A program made the translations under genes and the position numbers. A stretch of DNA of 64,000 nucleotides, taken from positions 1 to 64,000 of the forward strand of contig JBIKRF010000001.1 in assembly GCA_044349305.1 (NCBI GenBank), written 5' to 3'. Within the stretch, counting starts at the first letter, position 1. Every line of letters begins with the position of its first letter. Positions 44,571 through 54,157 of this stretch are shown piece by piece. Under the pieces are notes generated by a model that was not told the origin of the DNA, did no database searches, and saw only the letters and a list, made by a program, of their open reading frames with translations. The DNA is from CAIZGX01 sp044349305. Lineage in GTDB: Bacteria; Bacteroidota; Bacteroidia; Flavobacteriales_D; Sanyastnellaceae.

Positions 44571-47500
44571 TTAGATATGACTTAATCTTTGTGATTCAAT
44601 CTTATAAATATCTTTCATTGTGATTGGAAAACGTTGGTTTATCATTTGAATTTCATTTCGATCGATTAGGCGAATGGAGTTGGTTTGCGCCAAAATTTTA
44701 GCTGTTGTAGTGTAGTCATTGTTGGCTACAACAAGCATTTTGAAAGAGTTTTTATAAATACTTTCATAGTAATTTCGTGCTGTATATATTTCTTGAATTG
44801 CCTCTTTGCCTATTGGTGATAATGATTGCTTCACTTGAATTAAAAAACTCTCATTTTCTCCGGTAATAACAACATCCACACCTTTGTCATTGGAGTAAGG
44901 CGTTAATTGAACATCATATCCTTGTGATTTATAAAGAGCTGCAATTGCAGCCTCAAAGAGATTAGGATTAAGTTTGTCAAGCTGCGAAATTGATAAAGGA
45001 GGAGAAGTATTTTGCATACTTCTGCCAAACAGGTCACCATACAATTCGTCAGGTTTTACCTCAGCTTGTTCAGTTGGAAAAAGAGTGTTGCTAGCGAGTG
45101 CTTTTTTATTATCGAGCAGTTTATCTAAAATCTCATCAAAAGATTTAAGGTTTTCTCCATTTTCGCTTTTCATCGTATCAGGAAAAACAGCCATTGGATA
45201 GTAAACAAAAACTTCTTTTAATTGACCAATGCGGTATGCTCTATCTGTCGACTGCTCTTCCTTTGCCGGGTTCCAATGCCGTGAGTAGTGTATAACGTGA
45301 TTAGCCTCGGTAACATTTAGCCCAACACCAGCGGCTAATGGGGACATTATTATTATATTAAATCCATCAATGCTTTGGTAACGATCAATAGATTGTTGTC
45401 GGCTCAATTTAGATGAATCTTCGCGTTGCTTAGTGCTGGGAGTGTCGCCATTTATGATACTGGGAAAAATATCAAATTTGTCATAAATGACTTTTTGCAA
45501 CATTTTTTGTGTTTCTTTTCTATCGGCGAAGACAATTGCTTTTTCATTACTATGTTTTATTCTCTGCAAAAGGTCAATTGTGGTTGTCAATTTAGCGGAA
45601 CTTCCAATGAGCTCTTCTGATGTGAAATTTAAAATTTGATTATCTAATAGATAGGGATGGTCTGAAATATCCCTGAGTGCCCAAATAGACTTTAGTTTTT
45701 GGTTTCGACCTTGTATTCCCGATTGCTCAGTGCTATTCGCAATTTCAATCTCATTTTTGTACCTTTCCAATTGTGCAGAAGGCATAACTCTCTTCAATCT
45801 AGAATCTCCATTGTCGTATTTCTTCGGTAGATCTTTAGCAACATCTTTCTTTAGTCTGCGTTTGATATACAAGCCTATTTTATTTCTAAGCTTTTCAGTC
45901 AATTCTTTTATATCGGTTTCTTCTTCCTTAAGTGGATTTTGAAATTCCTTGGCAAAATCCTTCGCGTTGCCTAATAGCCCTGGAACAGCGAAGTCAATAA
46001 TACACCAAATGTCAATCAGTGTATTTTCTACAGGCGTTCCAGTCATCGCGATTTTGAAATCTGCCTTTAATGCTTTGCAGGCATTAGTTACCAGTGTGCC
46101 AGGTGTTTTTATCTTTTGAGCTTCATCTAATGCTACTACTGCAAAGTCGACAAGACATAACGTTGCTTGGTAATTTCTGATTGTTTCGTAATTCGTTAGG
46201 ATTATCTGTTGCTTCTGTAGTTTTAAAGCTTCTCTTTTGTTCTGGACTGAATCAAATGTTTTAGTGAGATTTGTTGATCCATATAGTTTGAAGAGGGAAA
46301 GATTTTGCGGGACAAAAAACTTCTGATATTCATTCTCCCAATTCTCAAGTAAGCTTACCGGAGCTACAATTAAATAGGGCTTATTTTCTGAACTTATTTG
46401 ACAATGCCATTCGATGAAATAGAGTAATTGCAATGTTTTTCCTAAGCCCATGTCATCTGCAAGCAAACAGCCGCTTAGATTCATCTTTTGCAAAGATTGA
46501 AGCCAAGAAATCCCCTCCGTTTGGTGATTCTTTAATTTTAAATTAGCGTTTAAGTTATCAATTTTTGAAAAGGTGTGATCAATGTTGATCAATCTCTCTG
46601 TGAATTGAACAAAATCTGTTAGTTCCGCATTTTCTTTGATAATTAAAACCTCAAGTTCGGTCTTTATTTTGCTGACATCGATCGGTTTTTTAGGGTTTTT
46701 AATTTGAGGTTTGGAAATAGCAATTATATCTTCTGCTACCCGTATTGGTATTTCTTGATCTTCCCAGTTAATTGTATCCAGACCACCTTTCAATGAAGTT
46801 TCTACTGTGTTTATAAGTTTGTCTAATTCTTCAGCTGTTTTTATGAAAATTCTTTTTTCACCATGGAGTTTATCTTTTACAATAATTCCTGGAATCCATT
46901 CGGATTTATATGGGCTTATGAAAGGATAGAACTTGGGTTTGTATATTCCTATTTCTAATACACGGTCGCTATAAAAATTCGATAAATCTGTTACATCTTC
47001 GTCAAAATACACATCGGGATTTTCAATTAAATCTTTAATTTTTTCGGGGTCATTAACCTTTCCTAATTCCTTTATTTTTTGAAGTTCCTTTTTTTGCTTA
47101 TCATCAAAGACTACTCTTGTTGTTTTTCCATTACCATCAGATATAGGATAGATATTCGGTATTTTAGGAAGTTTGTTAAAAGTGTTTTTAAATCCTGTTT
47201 GATTTTCAATTTCTATTGTTGGAAGTAGCTCGAGAGAGCCATTTTTAAACGCAATTTCAACTTTTATTTTATCAGGGCAATGGACTTCTTGATTATTTAA
47301 GTAGCTATCCAAATACAGGGCACTAGTCTGAGATAGCCCTTTAATATCAGCAAAGCGTTTTAAATTATTTTGGAAGGTTCTTTCACTTTCAGGAAGTTGA
47401 TTGAATTCATCCAAAGCGTCACAAATCTCAAAATGCTTTATCGGAAGTAAATAATCGCCCCCATTTATTTTCAATATTGCGCCGATTCTCTCCTCAAAGA

Positions 47501-47951
47501 ATTTGTTGCCATTAGGCGCAAAATCGTAAAATCCGTACTTAAACTTAAAACTGTTTTGATTTAGCTGACCATCAGATTGCACATAAATATCAAAGGGATA
47601 TTCGTCTGGTAATTCAAGTATTTGCTTGCTGAATTCGCTTAGAGCGAGCACTTCTGATGTATCTACTTCGCATGAGTTCATTGTTAATGATGCAAGTCCA
47701 TTATCACTTAATTCATAAAGTATGGAAAATTGAGCTAAAAAATCATTTTGATAATTGCTCCAATTAGAAACAGGAATTTTCTCTCCTTCGTCATCAATAA
47801 TGAAAAAAGAAAATCTATTTGTATATGTATATTTAAAATTCAATTTTAGCAATGTTTTTAAGCCAATAATTAAAGACATCTTCCCAACGCAAGTCGCCGT
47901 CATTATGCGATAGTCTTCCTTCTTTGTTAGTTTTCGTGATATAGGAGCCAC
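44571..47951 (-). CDS. zorD: Zorya ZorD: SNF2-family helicase with C-terminal Mrr-like nuclease
   Basis: An effector of up to 1126 residues. The SNF2 helicase core begins at about residue 480 (LKNHQTEGISWL) with Walker A DDMGLGKT (about 497-505), a DEAQ box (about 605) and a C-terminal helicase lobe with VGLNVTEANHVIHYSRHWNPAKE and a DRAYRIGQ motif VI. The last 150 residues form an Mrr-type PD-(D/E)xK nuclease: FEAAIAALYKSQGYDV, DKGVDVVI, FLIQVKQ. The gene overlaps zorC by 119 bp if started at 47951. An ATG at 47879, or TTG codons near 47852 and 47843, give smaller overlaps, so the start is uncertain. Confidence 0.9.
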   Translation of the reverse strand: MAPISRKLTKKEDYRIMTATCVGKMSLIIGLKTLLKLNFKYTYTNRFSFFIIDDEGEKIPVSNWSNYQNDFLAQFSILYELSDNGLASLTMNSCEVDTSEVLALSEFSKQILELPDEYPFDIYVQSDGQLNQNSFKFKYGFYDFAPNGNKFFEERIGAILKINGGDYLLPIKHFEICDALDEFNQLPESERTFQNNLKRFADIKGLSQTSALYLDSYLNNQEVHCPDKIKVEIAFKNGSLELLPTIEIENQTGFKNTFNKLPKIPNIYPISDGNGKTTRVVFDDKQKKELQKIKELGKVNDPEKIKDLIENPDVYFDEDVTDLSNFYSDRVLEIGIYKPKFYPFISPYKSEWIPGIIVKDKLHGEKRIFIKTAEELDKLINTVETSLKGGLDTINWEDQEIPIRVAEDIIAISKPQIKNPKKPIDVSKIKTELEVLIIKENAELTDFVQFTERLINIDHTFSKIDNLNANLKLKNHQTEGISWLQSLQKMNLSGCLLADDMGLGKTLQLLYFIEWHCQISSENKPYLIVAPVSLLENWENEYQKFFVPQNLSLFKLYGSTNLTKTFDSVQNKREALKLQKQQIILTNYETIRNYQATLCLVDFAVVALDEAQKIKTPGTLVTNACKALKADFKIAMTGTPVENTLIDIWCIIDFAVPGLLGNAKDFAKEFQNPLKEEETDIKELTEKLRNKIGLYIKRRLKKDVAKDLPKKYDNGDSRLKRVMPSAQLERYKNEIEIANSTEQSGIQGRNQKLKSIWALRDISDHPYLLDNQILNFTSEELIGSSAKLTTTIDLLQRIKHSNEKAIVFADRKETQKMLQKVIYDKFDIFPSIINGDTPSTKQREDSSKLSRQQSIDRYQSIDGFNIIIMSPLAAGVGLNVTEANHVIHYSRHWNPAKEEQSTDRAYRIGQLKEVFVYYPMAVFPDTMKSENGENLKSFDEILDKLLDNKKALASNTLFPTEQAEVKPDELYGDLFGRSMQNTSPPLSISQLDKLNPNLFEAAIAALYKSQGYDVQLTPYSNDKGVDVVITGENESFLIQVKQSLSPIGKEAIQEIYTARNYYESIYKNSFKMLVVANNDYTTTAKILAQTNSIRLIDRNEIQMINQRFPITMKDIYKIESQRLSHI

Positions 47952-49257
47952 TTCTGTAAGCGAGCATTGGCATATTTCCGTTTCTCAAATCATCGACACT
48001 ATTTAGCCTGTATTTTAAGTTTGGTTGGTTTGACCCATTTATGTTGTAAGCATAAAAGGCATAACCAGCATCGCTAAATTCAATTAACATGTAATCTTTT
48101 GTATACAGAACAAAAGCAGAAATGTCTTTATTGCTATCAACTATTTTAAATCGATTGTCTAAGTAAGATGAAATTCTTTTATCTCTTTTTAAAATTGATT
48201 TTGTAAGTGCTGGGCCATAAACTTGAAATGATGAGATTTTAGGTGCCAATTTCAACCAAAATTTCTTTCTTCTTTCATCATTGATACAGACTTTGAAAAA
48301 CACATTAATGAATTGTCTTGTTATCCATTCATTTAAAATTGTTCTCGCAAGTATTAGTTCTGATTTTTCTTTGTCATTAGCATTTTTTATATCGGCCCAT
48401 TGCGCTTTGTTTTCAGGGTCACCAATAAATTTTAAGGCAAGTTCTTTTACTTTGTCTTGTACAATGGCATGCTCAGGTTTGTTGGCTTGAATAATTATTT
48501 GGCTGAGAATACGTTTATTAGTGCCCGAGTTATTATGTTTTTCTATAGCTGAATCAAGATCATTTATTTTATTTGTTAAATCATTTTTGTTTTTTTCAAA
48601 GTAAGCGACTATTACTTTGGAAAAGTAAGGGTACTTAAACCATGAATCAGGGAGAGATAAAAATCTTGGTGCATCGCTAATAGATATATTTTTTAGGGCA
48701 ATTTCGCTTCCAAGAACAATATCCCCAATTTTCAGATCAAAGTATTTTATGTTGGCCTTGAAACCTTTTATAGATGCTCGGTTTCCATCATATGATTTTA
48801 CTTTTTCGAATATGAAGTCTCCAATTATCTTGAGATTCATCCTGTTTTCAGAATCCCAATTTTGTAGATAGCAATCAATCATACCCATCAAAAAAGAATC
48901 TCGCCAATCTGCTGTTAGCAATTTAATGGCATAAGTAAGTTCTTTTTCGCTGCTAAGTATCGATTCTTTTCCTGATTCAGAGTAGGATAGGGTATACGAT
49001 AAAGTTCTTAATTCTCGTTTTATGAAATTAGTGTCATTATTTAAAAATGCAGATTTGAATTTATTGAAAACTTGTGGTATCAAGTCGTTACCATCAAACT
49101 TATAGGAAGAAGCTCCAATATCTTGGGTTAGTCTCTTCAGTTTTTCTATTCTTAAATCCCGGAGACTGATAAGAGCGGTTGGCACGATCTTTTCTCCAGC
49201 CAATTTTAAGGTTGACTTTGATATGTTAAATTCGAGAATTTCGTTTATGCCCGGCAT
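47833..49257 (-). CDS. zorC: Zorya ZorC-like protein (EH-signature family)
   Basis: A 474-residue soluble, mostly helical protein. It is assigned mainly from position between the motor gene zorA (1-bp gap) and the helicase-nuclease zorD (overlapping), and from length and texture matching ZorC proteins. The C-terminal third has the alternating pattern RFKIVDSNKDISAFVLYTKDYMLIEFSDAGYAFYAYN and ends in DLRWEDVFNYWLKN. I could not pin down the two signature residues (E and H) by eye. In Zorya, ZorC cooperates with ZorD on DNA. Confidence 0.8.
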   Translation of the reverse strand: MPGINEILEFNISKSTLKLAGEKIVPTALISLRDLRIEKLKRLTQDIGASSYKFDGNDLIPQVFNKFKSAFLNNDTNFIKRELRTLSYTLSYSESGKESILSSEKELTYAIKLLTADWRDSFLMGMIDCYLQNWDSENRMNLKIIGDFIFEKVKSYDGNRASIKGFKANIKYFDLKIGDIVLGSEIALKNISISDAPRFLSLPDSWFKYPYFSKVIVAYFEKNKNDLTNKINDLDSAIEKHNNSGTNKRILSQIIIQANKPEHAIVQDKVKELALKFIGDPENKAQWADIKNANDKEKSELILARTILNEWITRQFINVFFKVCINDERRKKFWLKLAPKISSFQVYGPALTKSILKRDKRISSYLDNRFKIVDSNKDISAFVLYTKDYMLIEFSDAGYAFYAYNINGSNQPNLKYRLNSVDDLRNGNMPMLAYRSGSYITKTNKEGRLSHNDGDLRWEDVFNYWLKNIAKIEF

Positions 49258-49258
49258 T

Positions 49259-50785
49259 TTAATTTTTCTTACCGTTTAGACGACTTAATTGTTCTGTTAA
49301 TTCCTCAAGAATATCCTCTTGTTTTGAAGAGGCAGCCGCAAGCGATTCTGCCGTTTTAGTAAGGTGTTCTGTATACTTACCAAGGAAGTCTTCTAAACTC
49401 TGGCCTACTGTAATTTGATAATCTTTAAGTCCGGTATTTATTTTCGCGAAGATTTGTTGTAAGCCCTTTTCAATGACATCAAATTTTTCAGCGTAATCGG
49501 TAGATACATCTTTGGCTTTCGAAAGAGATTTTTGTATTTCCTGAAGGCTTTTCGTGTTACCGTTTAAAAAATCAGTGGAATATTTTGAAAAAGTAACTTG
49601 CGCGTCACCAAATTTTGTTGAAGAGGCTTTTACGTCAGTTGAAATATGTTTGAAATTACCTATTACCATATCTAAGTTCATTTGTGCCTGATTTATTCGG
49701 TTCACAGTTTCACTGACTCCAGTCGATAGACCATTCATTTTATCAATACTACTGTTAAATGCGTTTAGCAGGTTTTCTGACAATTCAAGGTTTTTGGATT
49801 GAGCTTCCGTTAACTTACCATTTTCACCTTGAATGTTACCCATTGTCCCTTTGAGTATATTACCCAAATCTTCAAGATCTTTTTTTATTTTTTGAGTGGA
49901 ATCAATAGATTCAGCTTGCATTTGGGTTGATATTTGTTTAACAACATCTTGCAAGCCCCTGAAATTCTCATTGAGATTTTCTGTCATTGCAGTCAATTTA
50001 TCAGGAAAATCTGTTAATGCGTTACCGGCCTGACCAAGCAATTTAGCTAACTGCTCCATTTCATTTTTAGTGTCACCACTCATCGAAGTTTTAAATTCTT
50101 CAATCATTTTTCCCATAGCTTCTTGTAATTCCTTAACTATGCTCTGGGTCATATCAGTTGCTGGATCTTTGAGTTTGTTTCCCAAGTTTTCTACTTCCGA
50201 CCTTACAAGTTTTAGTTCAGCGACGACACCTTCATTTGGGTCGTTTAATATTTGTTCAAACCCTGCTGATATTGTAAGCGCTAAATCTGTGGAAAAAGTT
50301 TGCAATGAATTTGATTGCTTTTTCGATTCCTCATATAACCCTCGAAACAAATTACCTGGAGTAACTTTGTTGCCATTGTCATCAATGAAGCAGTTTTCGC
50401 TTTTCAATTCTATAATCGCTGCAGTTAATTTGTTGATGGCGATGACTTCATCGCTTAAAACACCTTCTTCTAATTTCTGTTTTTTTATATTGGTTATGAA
50501 TGAAAAAATAACGAGAAGAGCAACGCCGAGAATGGAAACTAAAAAAGCGGTTTTAAGACCATCCATTAATTCCGGAATGCTTTTTTCTATGTTATTACTA
50601 TCAAAGTTCCAAAGCCCAATTGCGATACCTAAAAAGGTGAATAATATTCCTAGAGTTGGGAAAAGGTGAGGAATAAAATCAAATGTGTATTTGTTAGTAT
50701 CCTTGCTACTTCTGCGAATATAAATTGCGGCCCAAATTGCAAAGGCTAATATGGTTATTAAGCCAAACAGTATTTCAAATTTCAT
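49259..50785 (-). CDS. zorA: Zorya ZorA: MotA/TolQ-like motor subunit with long coiled-coil tail
   Basis: A 508-residue membrane protein. Transmembrane helices lie at about 3-22, 42-60 (LFPTLGILFTFLGIAIGLW) and 77-96 (GLKTAFLVSILGVALLVIF), the MotA/TolQ signature. From about 110 to 500 there is a long helical, coiled-coil-prone tail. Its length matches the intracellular tail that in Zorya transmits activation to the effectors. The start overlaps zorB by 4 bp. The order zorB then zorA is reversed from the well-studied zorAB arrangement. Confidence 0.9.
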   Translation of the reverse strand: MKFEILFGLITILAFAIWAAIYIRRSSKDTNKYTFDFIPHLFPTLGILFTFLGIAIGLWNFDSNNIEKSIPELMDGLKTAFLVSILGVALLVIFSFITNIKKQKLEEGVLSDEVIAINKLTAAIIELKSENCFIDDNGNKVTPGNLFRGLYEESKKQSNSLQTFSTDLALTISAGFEQILNDPNEGVVAELKLVRSEVENLGNKLKDPATDMTQSIVKELQEAMGKMIEEFKTSMSGDTKNEMEQLAKLLGQAGNALTDFPDKLTAMTENLNENFRGLQDVVKQISTQMQAESIDSTQKIKKDLEDLGNILKGTMGNIQGENGKLTEAQSKNLELSENLLNAFNSSIDKMNGLSTGVSETVNRINQAQMNLDMVIGNFKHISTDVKASSTKFGDAQVTFSKYSTDFLNGNTKSLQEIQKSLSKAKDVSTDYAEKFDVIEKGLQQIFAKINTGLKDYQITVGQSLEDFLGKYTEHLTKTAESLAAASSKQEDILEELTEQLSRLNGKKN

Positions 50786-51504
50786 TGTTCTTCTATGTTT
50801 TTAATTGCCTCATTAACTAATTCCTCGCTTGTTGTTACAATTTTAAATTCAACTCTTCGAGATTTTTCATCGTCGATTGACTGTTGATTGTAATAAGTTA
50901 AATCGTAGTTTGCATCTACAGTTTTTCCGTACGAGAGCCCATTTGCTGTTAGCCAAAATTGCAAACGAGATTTTGTTTCATCATCAAGGTTTTGAAAAAA
51001 ATCTTGACTTCTTAAAAAGGCTAATACGTTACGAGCCCTATTTTGAGAAAGTTGCATGTTGTCTATATACGGGTCGTTCGTGTTGTTTAACGGCTTCGTA
51101 TCTGTGTGGCCTTCAATCCTAATTTCCGAAATTTTAGTTTTATATTTTTCTTGAAGAACTACGTTGAGATATTTCGGCAAGAATTCGGTTAAAATTGATT
51201 GAAAATAGGGTGTGATTTCGGAACTACCTGAACTAAATAGCACTTGTGGGTTTGTAAATTTTATTGATAAATCCTTGTCTAATTTCAAGCTCCAACGTTC
51301 AAAGTCTTTCCTGAAAGTACTGTCAAGTTCGTTGTAAAGACTTATTTTAAGTTCTTTGTATTCTTTGAAACTTTGATTGTTTTTAGACCGTTTTTTTTCA
51401 ATTAAAGCCATGTAGGAAATTGACATGAATAGAAAAATAACCATTAGCACTGTCATAAGATCTGCAAGTGGAATCCAATGGCTCTCTTTTTTTGTCCCTG
51501 ACAT
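50782..51504 (-). CDS. zorB: Zorya ZorB: MotB-like stator subunit with OmpA peptidoglycan-binding domain
   Basis: A 240-residue protein. One transmembrane helix (about 11-33, IPLADLMTVLMVIFLFMSI) contains D15, the candidate ion-carrying Asp. A linker and an OmpA/MotB domain follow (about 85-240), with FSSGSSEITPYF, the core IEGHTDT (GHTD 132-135) and LSQNRARNVLAFLR. It anchors the motor to peptidoglycan. It is the first gene of the Zorya operon; the 340-bp upstream spacer holds its promoter. Confidence 0.9.
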   Translation of the reverse strand: MSGTKKESHWIPLADLMTVLMVIFLFMSISYMALIEKKRSKNNQSFKEYKELKISLYNELDSTFRKDFERWSLKLDKDLSIKFTNPQVLFSSGSSEITPYFQSILTEFLPKYLNVVLQEKYKTKISEIRIEGHTDTKPLNNTNDPYIDNMQLSQNRARNVLAFLRSQDFFQNLDDETKSRLQFWLTANGLSYGKTVDANYDLTYYNQQSIDDEKSRRVEFKIVTTSEELVNEAIKNIEEQ

Positions 51505-51845
51505 TTTCGAGTGATATTTATTCGGTTATTTGGGTTATGTATTTATGTGTCTAATTAATAGGTGACTATTTAATCTGACCTTCTTTAGACTATAAAATAA
51601 ATGCATTTTCACTCTTCATTTTATAAAGTTGAAAACTTTCAATTCTGGCGTCTTCCTAACCCGTTTTTTAATCGTAAGAAGGAAGCCAAGCGTTTGAATT
51701 TGTTCATTATATACTTGATTTCTATTAAATTAAATTTCGATGTTCGGTAATCATCATTTCTGTCATTGATCTATCCTGAACAACTTTTCAACAATCCCTT
51801 TCCCTTTAACAAATCTGAAATATCTTTCGCAGACAAGCATTCCTT
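51505..51845. other. 341-bp divergent spacer between Zorya and the MazG-like gene
   Basis: No gene is supported here. The stretch must carry divergent promoters for zorBACD and for the MazG-helicase pair. An imperfect stem CTTCCT/AGGAAG (51652-51657 and 51680-51685) is the only structure I noticed. I looked for a copy of the repeats next to the integrase and found none. Confidence 0.5.
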
Positions 51846-52175
51846 ATGTCACAGTTGAAAGAGTTAGAGCAGCTTTTGGTGCAATTCCGCGATGAACGCG
51901 ATTGGAAACAGTTTCATAATCCGAAGGATTTGGCAACGGCGCTTTCTATTGAAGCAGGGGAGTTGCTAGAGGCTTTTCTTTGGAAAAGTGCTGAGGAAGC
52001 GAAGATTGAAAAGGTGAAGGAAGAATTGGCCGATGTTCTGGCGTATGCCATTCTACTTGGACATCATTATAACCTCGATCTGGAGCAAGTCGTTCGCGAG
52101 AAGGTGCAGAAGAACGGAGAGAAATATCCGGTTGAAAAGGCGAAGGGGAGTGCGACGAAATACAACGAGTTGTAA
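51846..52175 (+). CDS. MazG-like nucleotide pyrophosphohydrolase
   Basis: A 109-residue all-alpha NTP pyrophosphohydrolase. The family metal-binding motif ExxE-12-28-ExxD is visible as LSIEAGELLEAFLW (EAGELLE) followed by KEELADVLAYAILLGHHY. Members hydrolyse noncanonical or canonical (d)NTPs to monophosphates. It lies 5 bp before the nuclease-helicase gene, forming a two-gene unit. Confidence 0.93.
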   Translation: MSQLKELEQLLVQFRDERDWKQFHNPKDLATALSIEAGELLEAFLWKSAEEAKIEKVKEELADVLAYAILLGHHYNLDLEQVVREKVQKNGEKYPVEKAKGSATKYNEL

Positions 52176-52180
52176 GTGCC

Positions 52181-54034
52181 ATGATTGTCTACCAAGAATC
52201 GAAAGAAACCTTCATGGCGCATGTGCGTGAAAGCAAAATCGACTATATCATTCACGAGAATTTTCAGAAGCAGCTCGGTAAGTCAACAACGAAGAATGAA
52301 GTAGCGTCATGGAAGAACTCCATGCAATACATGCGGAATGTGCTCGATGATTCAGCTATTCCGAACGATGCCAAGATTAGCATTGAATGTCAAGTTCCGA
52401 ATACAAGCAAGCGTATCGATTTTATTATAACCGGACAAAATGCCGACAAGCGCGATTGTGCCGTTATTGTTGAATTGAAACAATGGGAAACTGCGACGAG
52501 CACCGCTATGGACGGTGTGGTTTCGACCTTTGTTGGTGGAGGAGTACGCGAGGTTAGCCATCCGAGTTATCAGGCTTGGAGTTATGCCGCTTTGCTGGAA
52601 GGATTTAACGAAGAGGTCTACAATCAGAACATTGCTTTGCAGCCTTGTGCGTTCCTGCACAACTGCGAAACACCCGGAGATTTAGTCTCTCCGTTTTACA
52701 GCGAGCACCTGAAGAAAGCGCCGCTGTTCATTAAGAACGATGTGGTGAAGTTGGCGGAATTCATAAAGACGTTTGTCAAATTCGGCGATCCAACGAACAT
52801 CATGTATCGTATTGAACATGGGCGAATTCGTCCATCTAAGACCATTGCGGATAGTGTTGCGAAGATGATAGATGGGAATGAAGAGTTCGTGATGATCGAC
52901 GATCAGAAAATTGCTTTTGAGTACGCGCGCAATTTGGTGAATGCCTCTTCCCATAAGGATAAGAATGTACTAATAGTTCGCGGCGGACCTGGAACCGGAA
53001 AGTCGGTTGTGGCTATTCAGCTCACGGCCCGGTTAACATCTGAGCAGAAGTTGGTGCAGTATGTAAGTAAGAACAGCGCTCCGCGCGATGTATACGCAAG
53101 CAAGCTAACGGGTTATCGCACGAAGTCGTGGGTGAATAATTTGTTCAAGGGATCGGGAGCATACATCAATACGGAGAATGGAGAATTCGATGCTTTGATT
53201 GTAGACGAGGCGCATCGGTTGAACGAGAAGAGCGGCATGTTTTCGAATTTGGGCGAGAATCAGATTAAGGAAATTATTGAAGCGGCTAAGTGTTCTATCT
53301 TTTTTGTAGACGAAGACCAGCGTGTTACCATGAAGGATATTGGTTCTCGTGGTGAAGTTGAATTTTGGGCGAATAGAGCTGGAGCTAAGGTGCATTACTT
53401 GGAATTAGAAAGTCAGTTTCGTTGTAACGGAAGCGATGGGTATTTGGCTTGGTTAGACAATATGTTGGGTATTCGCGAGACTGCGAATTTGAATATTACT
53501 GAATTGAATTATCAGTTTGAAGTGGTCGACGATCCAAATGAGTTGCGCAATCGAATCGTTGAATACAATTCAGAACGAAATCGTGCGCGCATGGTGGCGG
53601 GTTATTGTTGGCCGTGGAATTCGAAGAAGGACAAGAAGGCCATGGACATTGTTTTTCCTGAATACGATTTCGGTATGCAGTGGAATTTAATGCAAGACGG
53701 CATGTTGTGGATCATCAGCGCAGGGTCTGTGAATCAGATTGGTTGCATTCATACCTGTCAAGGATTGGAAGTCGATTACGTCGGAGTTTTCATAGGTCCA
53801 GACATGGTCATACGAAATGGCCAGTGGGTTTGCAGACCTGAATATCGCGCCAGCAGTGACAAGAGTGTCCACGGCATGAAGTCCCTCATGAAACGCGATC
53901 CACAGAAAGCCAAAGAGATGGCGGATCTCATTATCAAGAACACCTATCGAACGTTGATGACAAGAGGTATGAAGGGGTGTTTGGTATACAGCAGTGATGA
54001 GGAGACGAGGGAGTGGATTAGGAAAGGCTCTTAG
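52181..54034 (+). CDS. Nuclease-helicase: PD-(D/E)xK domain fused to DUF2075 helicase
   Basis: A 617-residue protein. Residues about 45-125 form a PD-(D/E)xK nuclease-like domain: IECQVP (E69), RIDFIITG (D80) and VIVELKQW (E98, K100). The DUF2075 helicase follows, with Walker A RGGPGTGKSVVA (about 266-277), Walker B LIVDEAHRLN (about 339-348), the FFVDEDQRV motif III-like strand, ESQFRCNGSDGYLAWLD, and the closing TCQGLEVDYVGVFIGPD and RTLMTRGMKG. It probably processes DNA or RNA. It follows the MazG-like gene with a 5-bp gap. Confidence 0.9.
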   Translation: MIVYQESKETFMAHVRESKIDYIIHENFQKQLGKSTTKNEVASWKNSMQYMRNVLDDSAIPNDAKISIECQVPNTSKRIDFIITGQNADKRDCAVIVELKQWETATSTAMDGVVSTFVGGGVREVSHPSYQAWSYAALLEGFNEEVYNQNIALQPCAFLHNCETPGDLVSPFYSEHLKKAPLFIKNDVVKLAEFIKTFVKFGDPTNIMYRIEHGRIRPSKTIADSVAKMIDGNEEFVMIDDQKIAFEYARNLVNASSHKDKNVLIVRGGPGTGKSVVAIQLTARLTSEQKLVQYVSKNSAPRDVYASKLTGYRTKSWVNNLFKGSGAYINTENGEFDALIVDEAHRLNEKSGMFSNLGENQIKEIIEAAKCSIFFVDEDQRVTMKDIGSRGEVEFWANRAGAKVHYLELESQFRCNGSDGYLAWLDNMLGIRETANLNITELNYQFEVVDDPNELRNRIVEYNSERNRARMVAGYCWPWNSKKDKKAMDIVFPEYDFGMQWNLMQDGMLWIISAGSVNQIGCIHTCQGLEVDYVGVFIGPDMVIRNGQWVCRPEYRASSDKSVHGMKSLMKRDPQKAKEMADLIIKNTYRTLMTRGMKGCLVYSSDEETREWIRKGS

Positions 54035-54119
54035 CTTTAATTTTTTTGAAGAGTATAAATTTAGCTTTACGTAAAAATAAAGGAAATAGATAATAGCTAA
54101 TCTCAATAATTCCGTATTT

Positions 54120-54138
54120 TTGGACAAAATTAGTCCAA
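54120..54138 (+). promoter_or_regulatory. Operator-like palindrome upstream of the HTH-methyltransferase gene
   Basis: TTGGAC (54120-54125) and GTCCAA (54133-54138) form a perfect 6-bp inverted repeat with a 7-nt spacer, about 20 bp before the methyltransferase ATG and next to a -7-like TATTTTTTG. From memory, SsoII/Ecl18kI-type methyltransferases bind a similar GGAC...GTCC palindrome with their N-terminal domain to repress themselves; the same may apply here. Confidence 0.6.
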
Positions 54139-54157
54139 CAGAAAAACTAAGGCGAAA

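Noticed and set aside
51505..51845. Right attachment site of the integrase island
   Set aside because: No copy of the 19918-19944 palindrome or of the 12-bp inverted repeat is found here. Accessory genes continue to the window end, so the boundary is probably outside.
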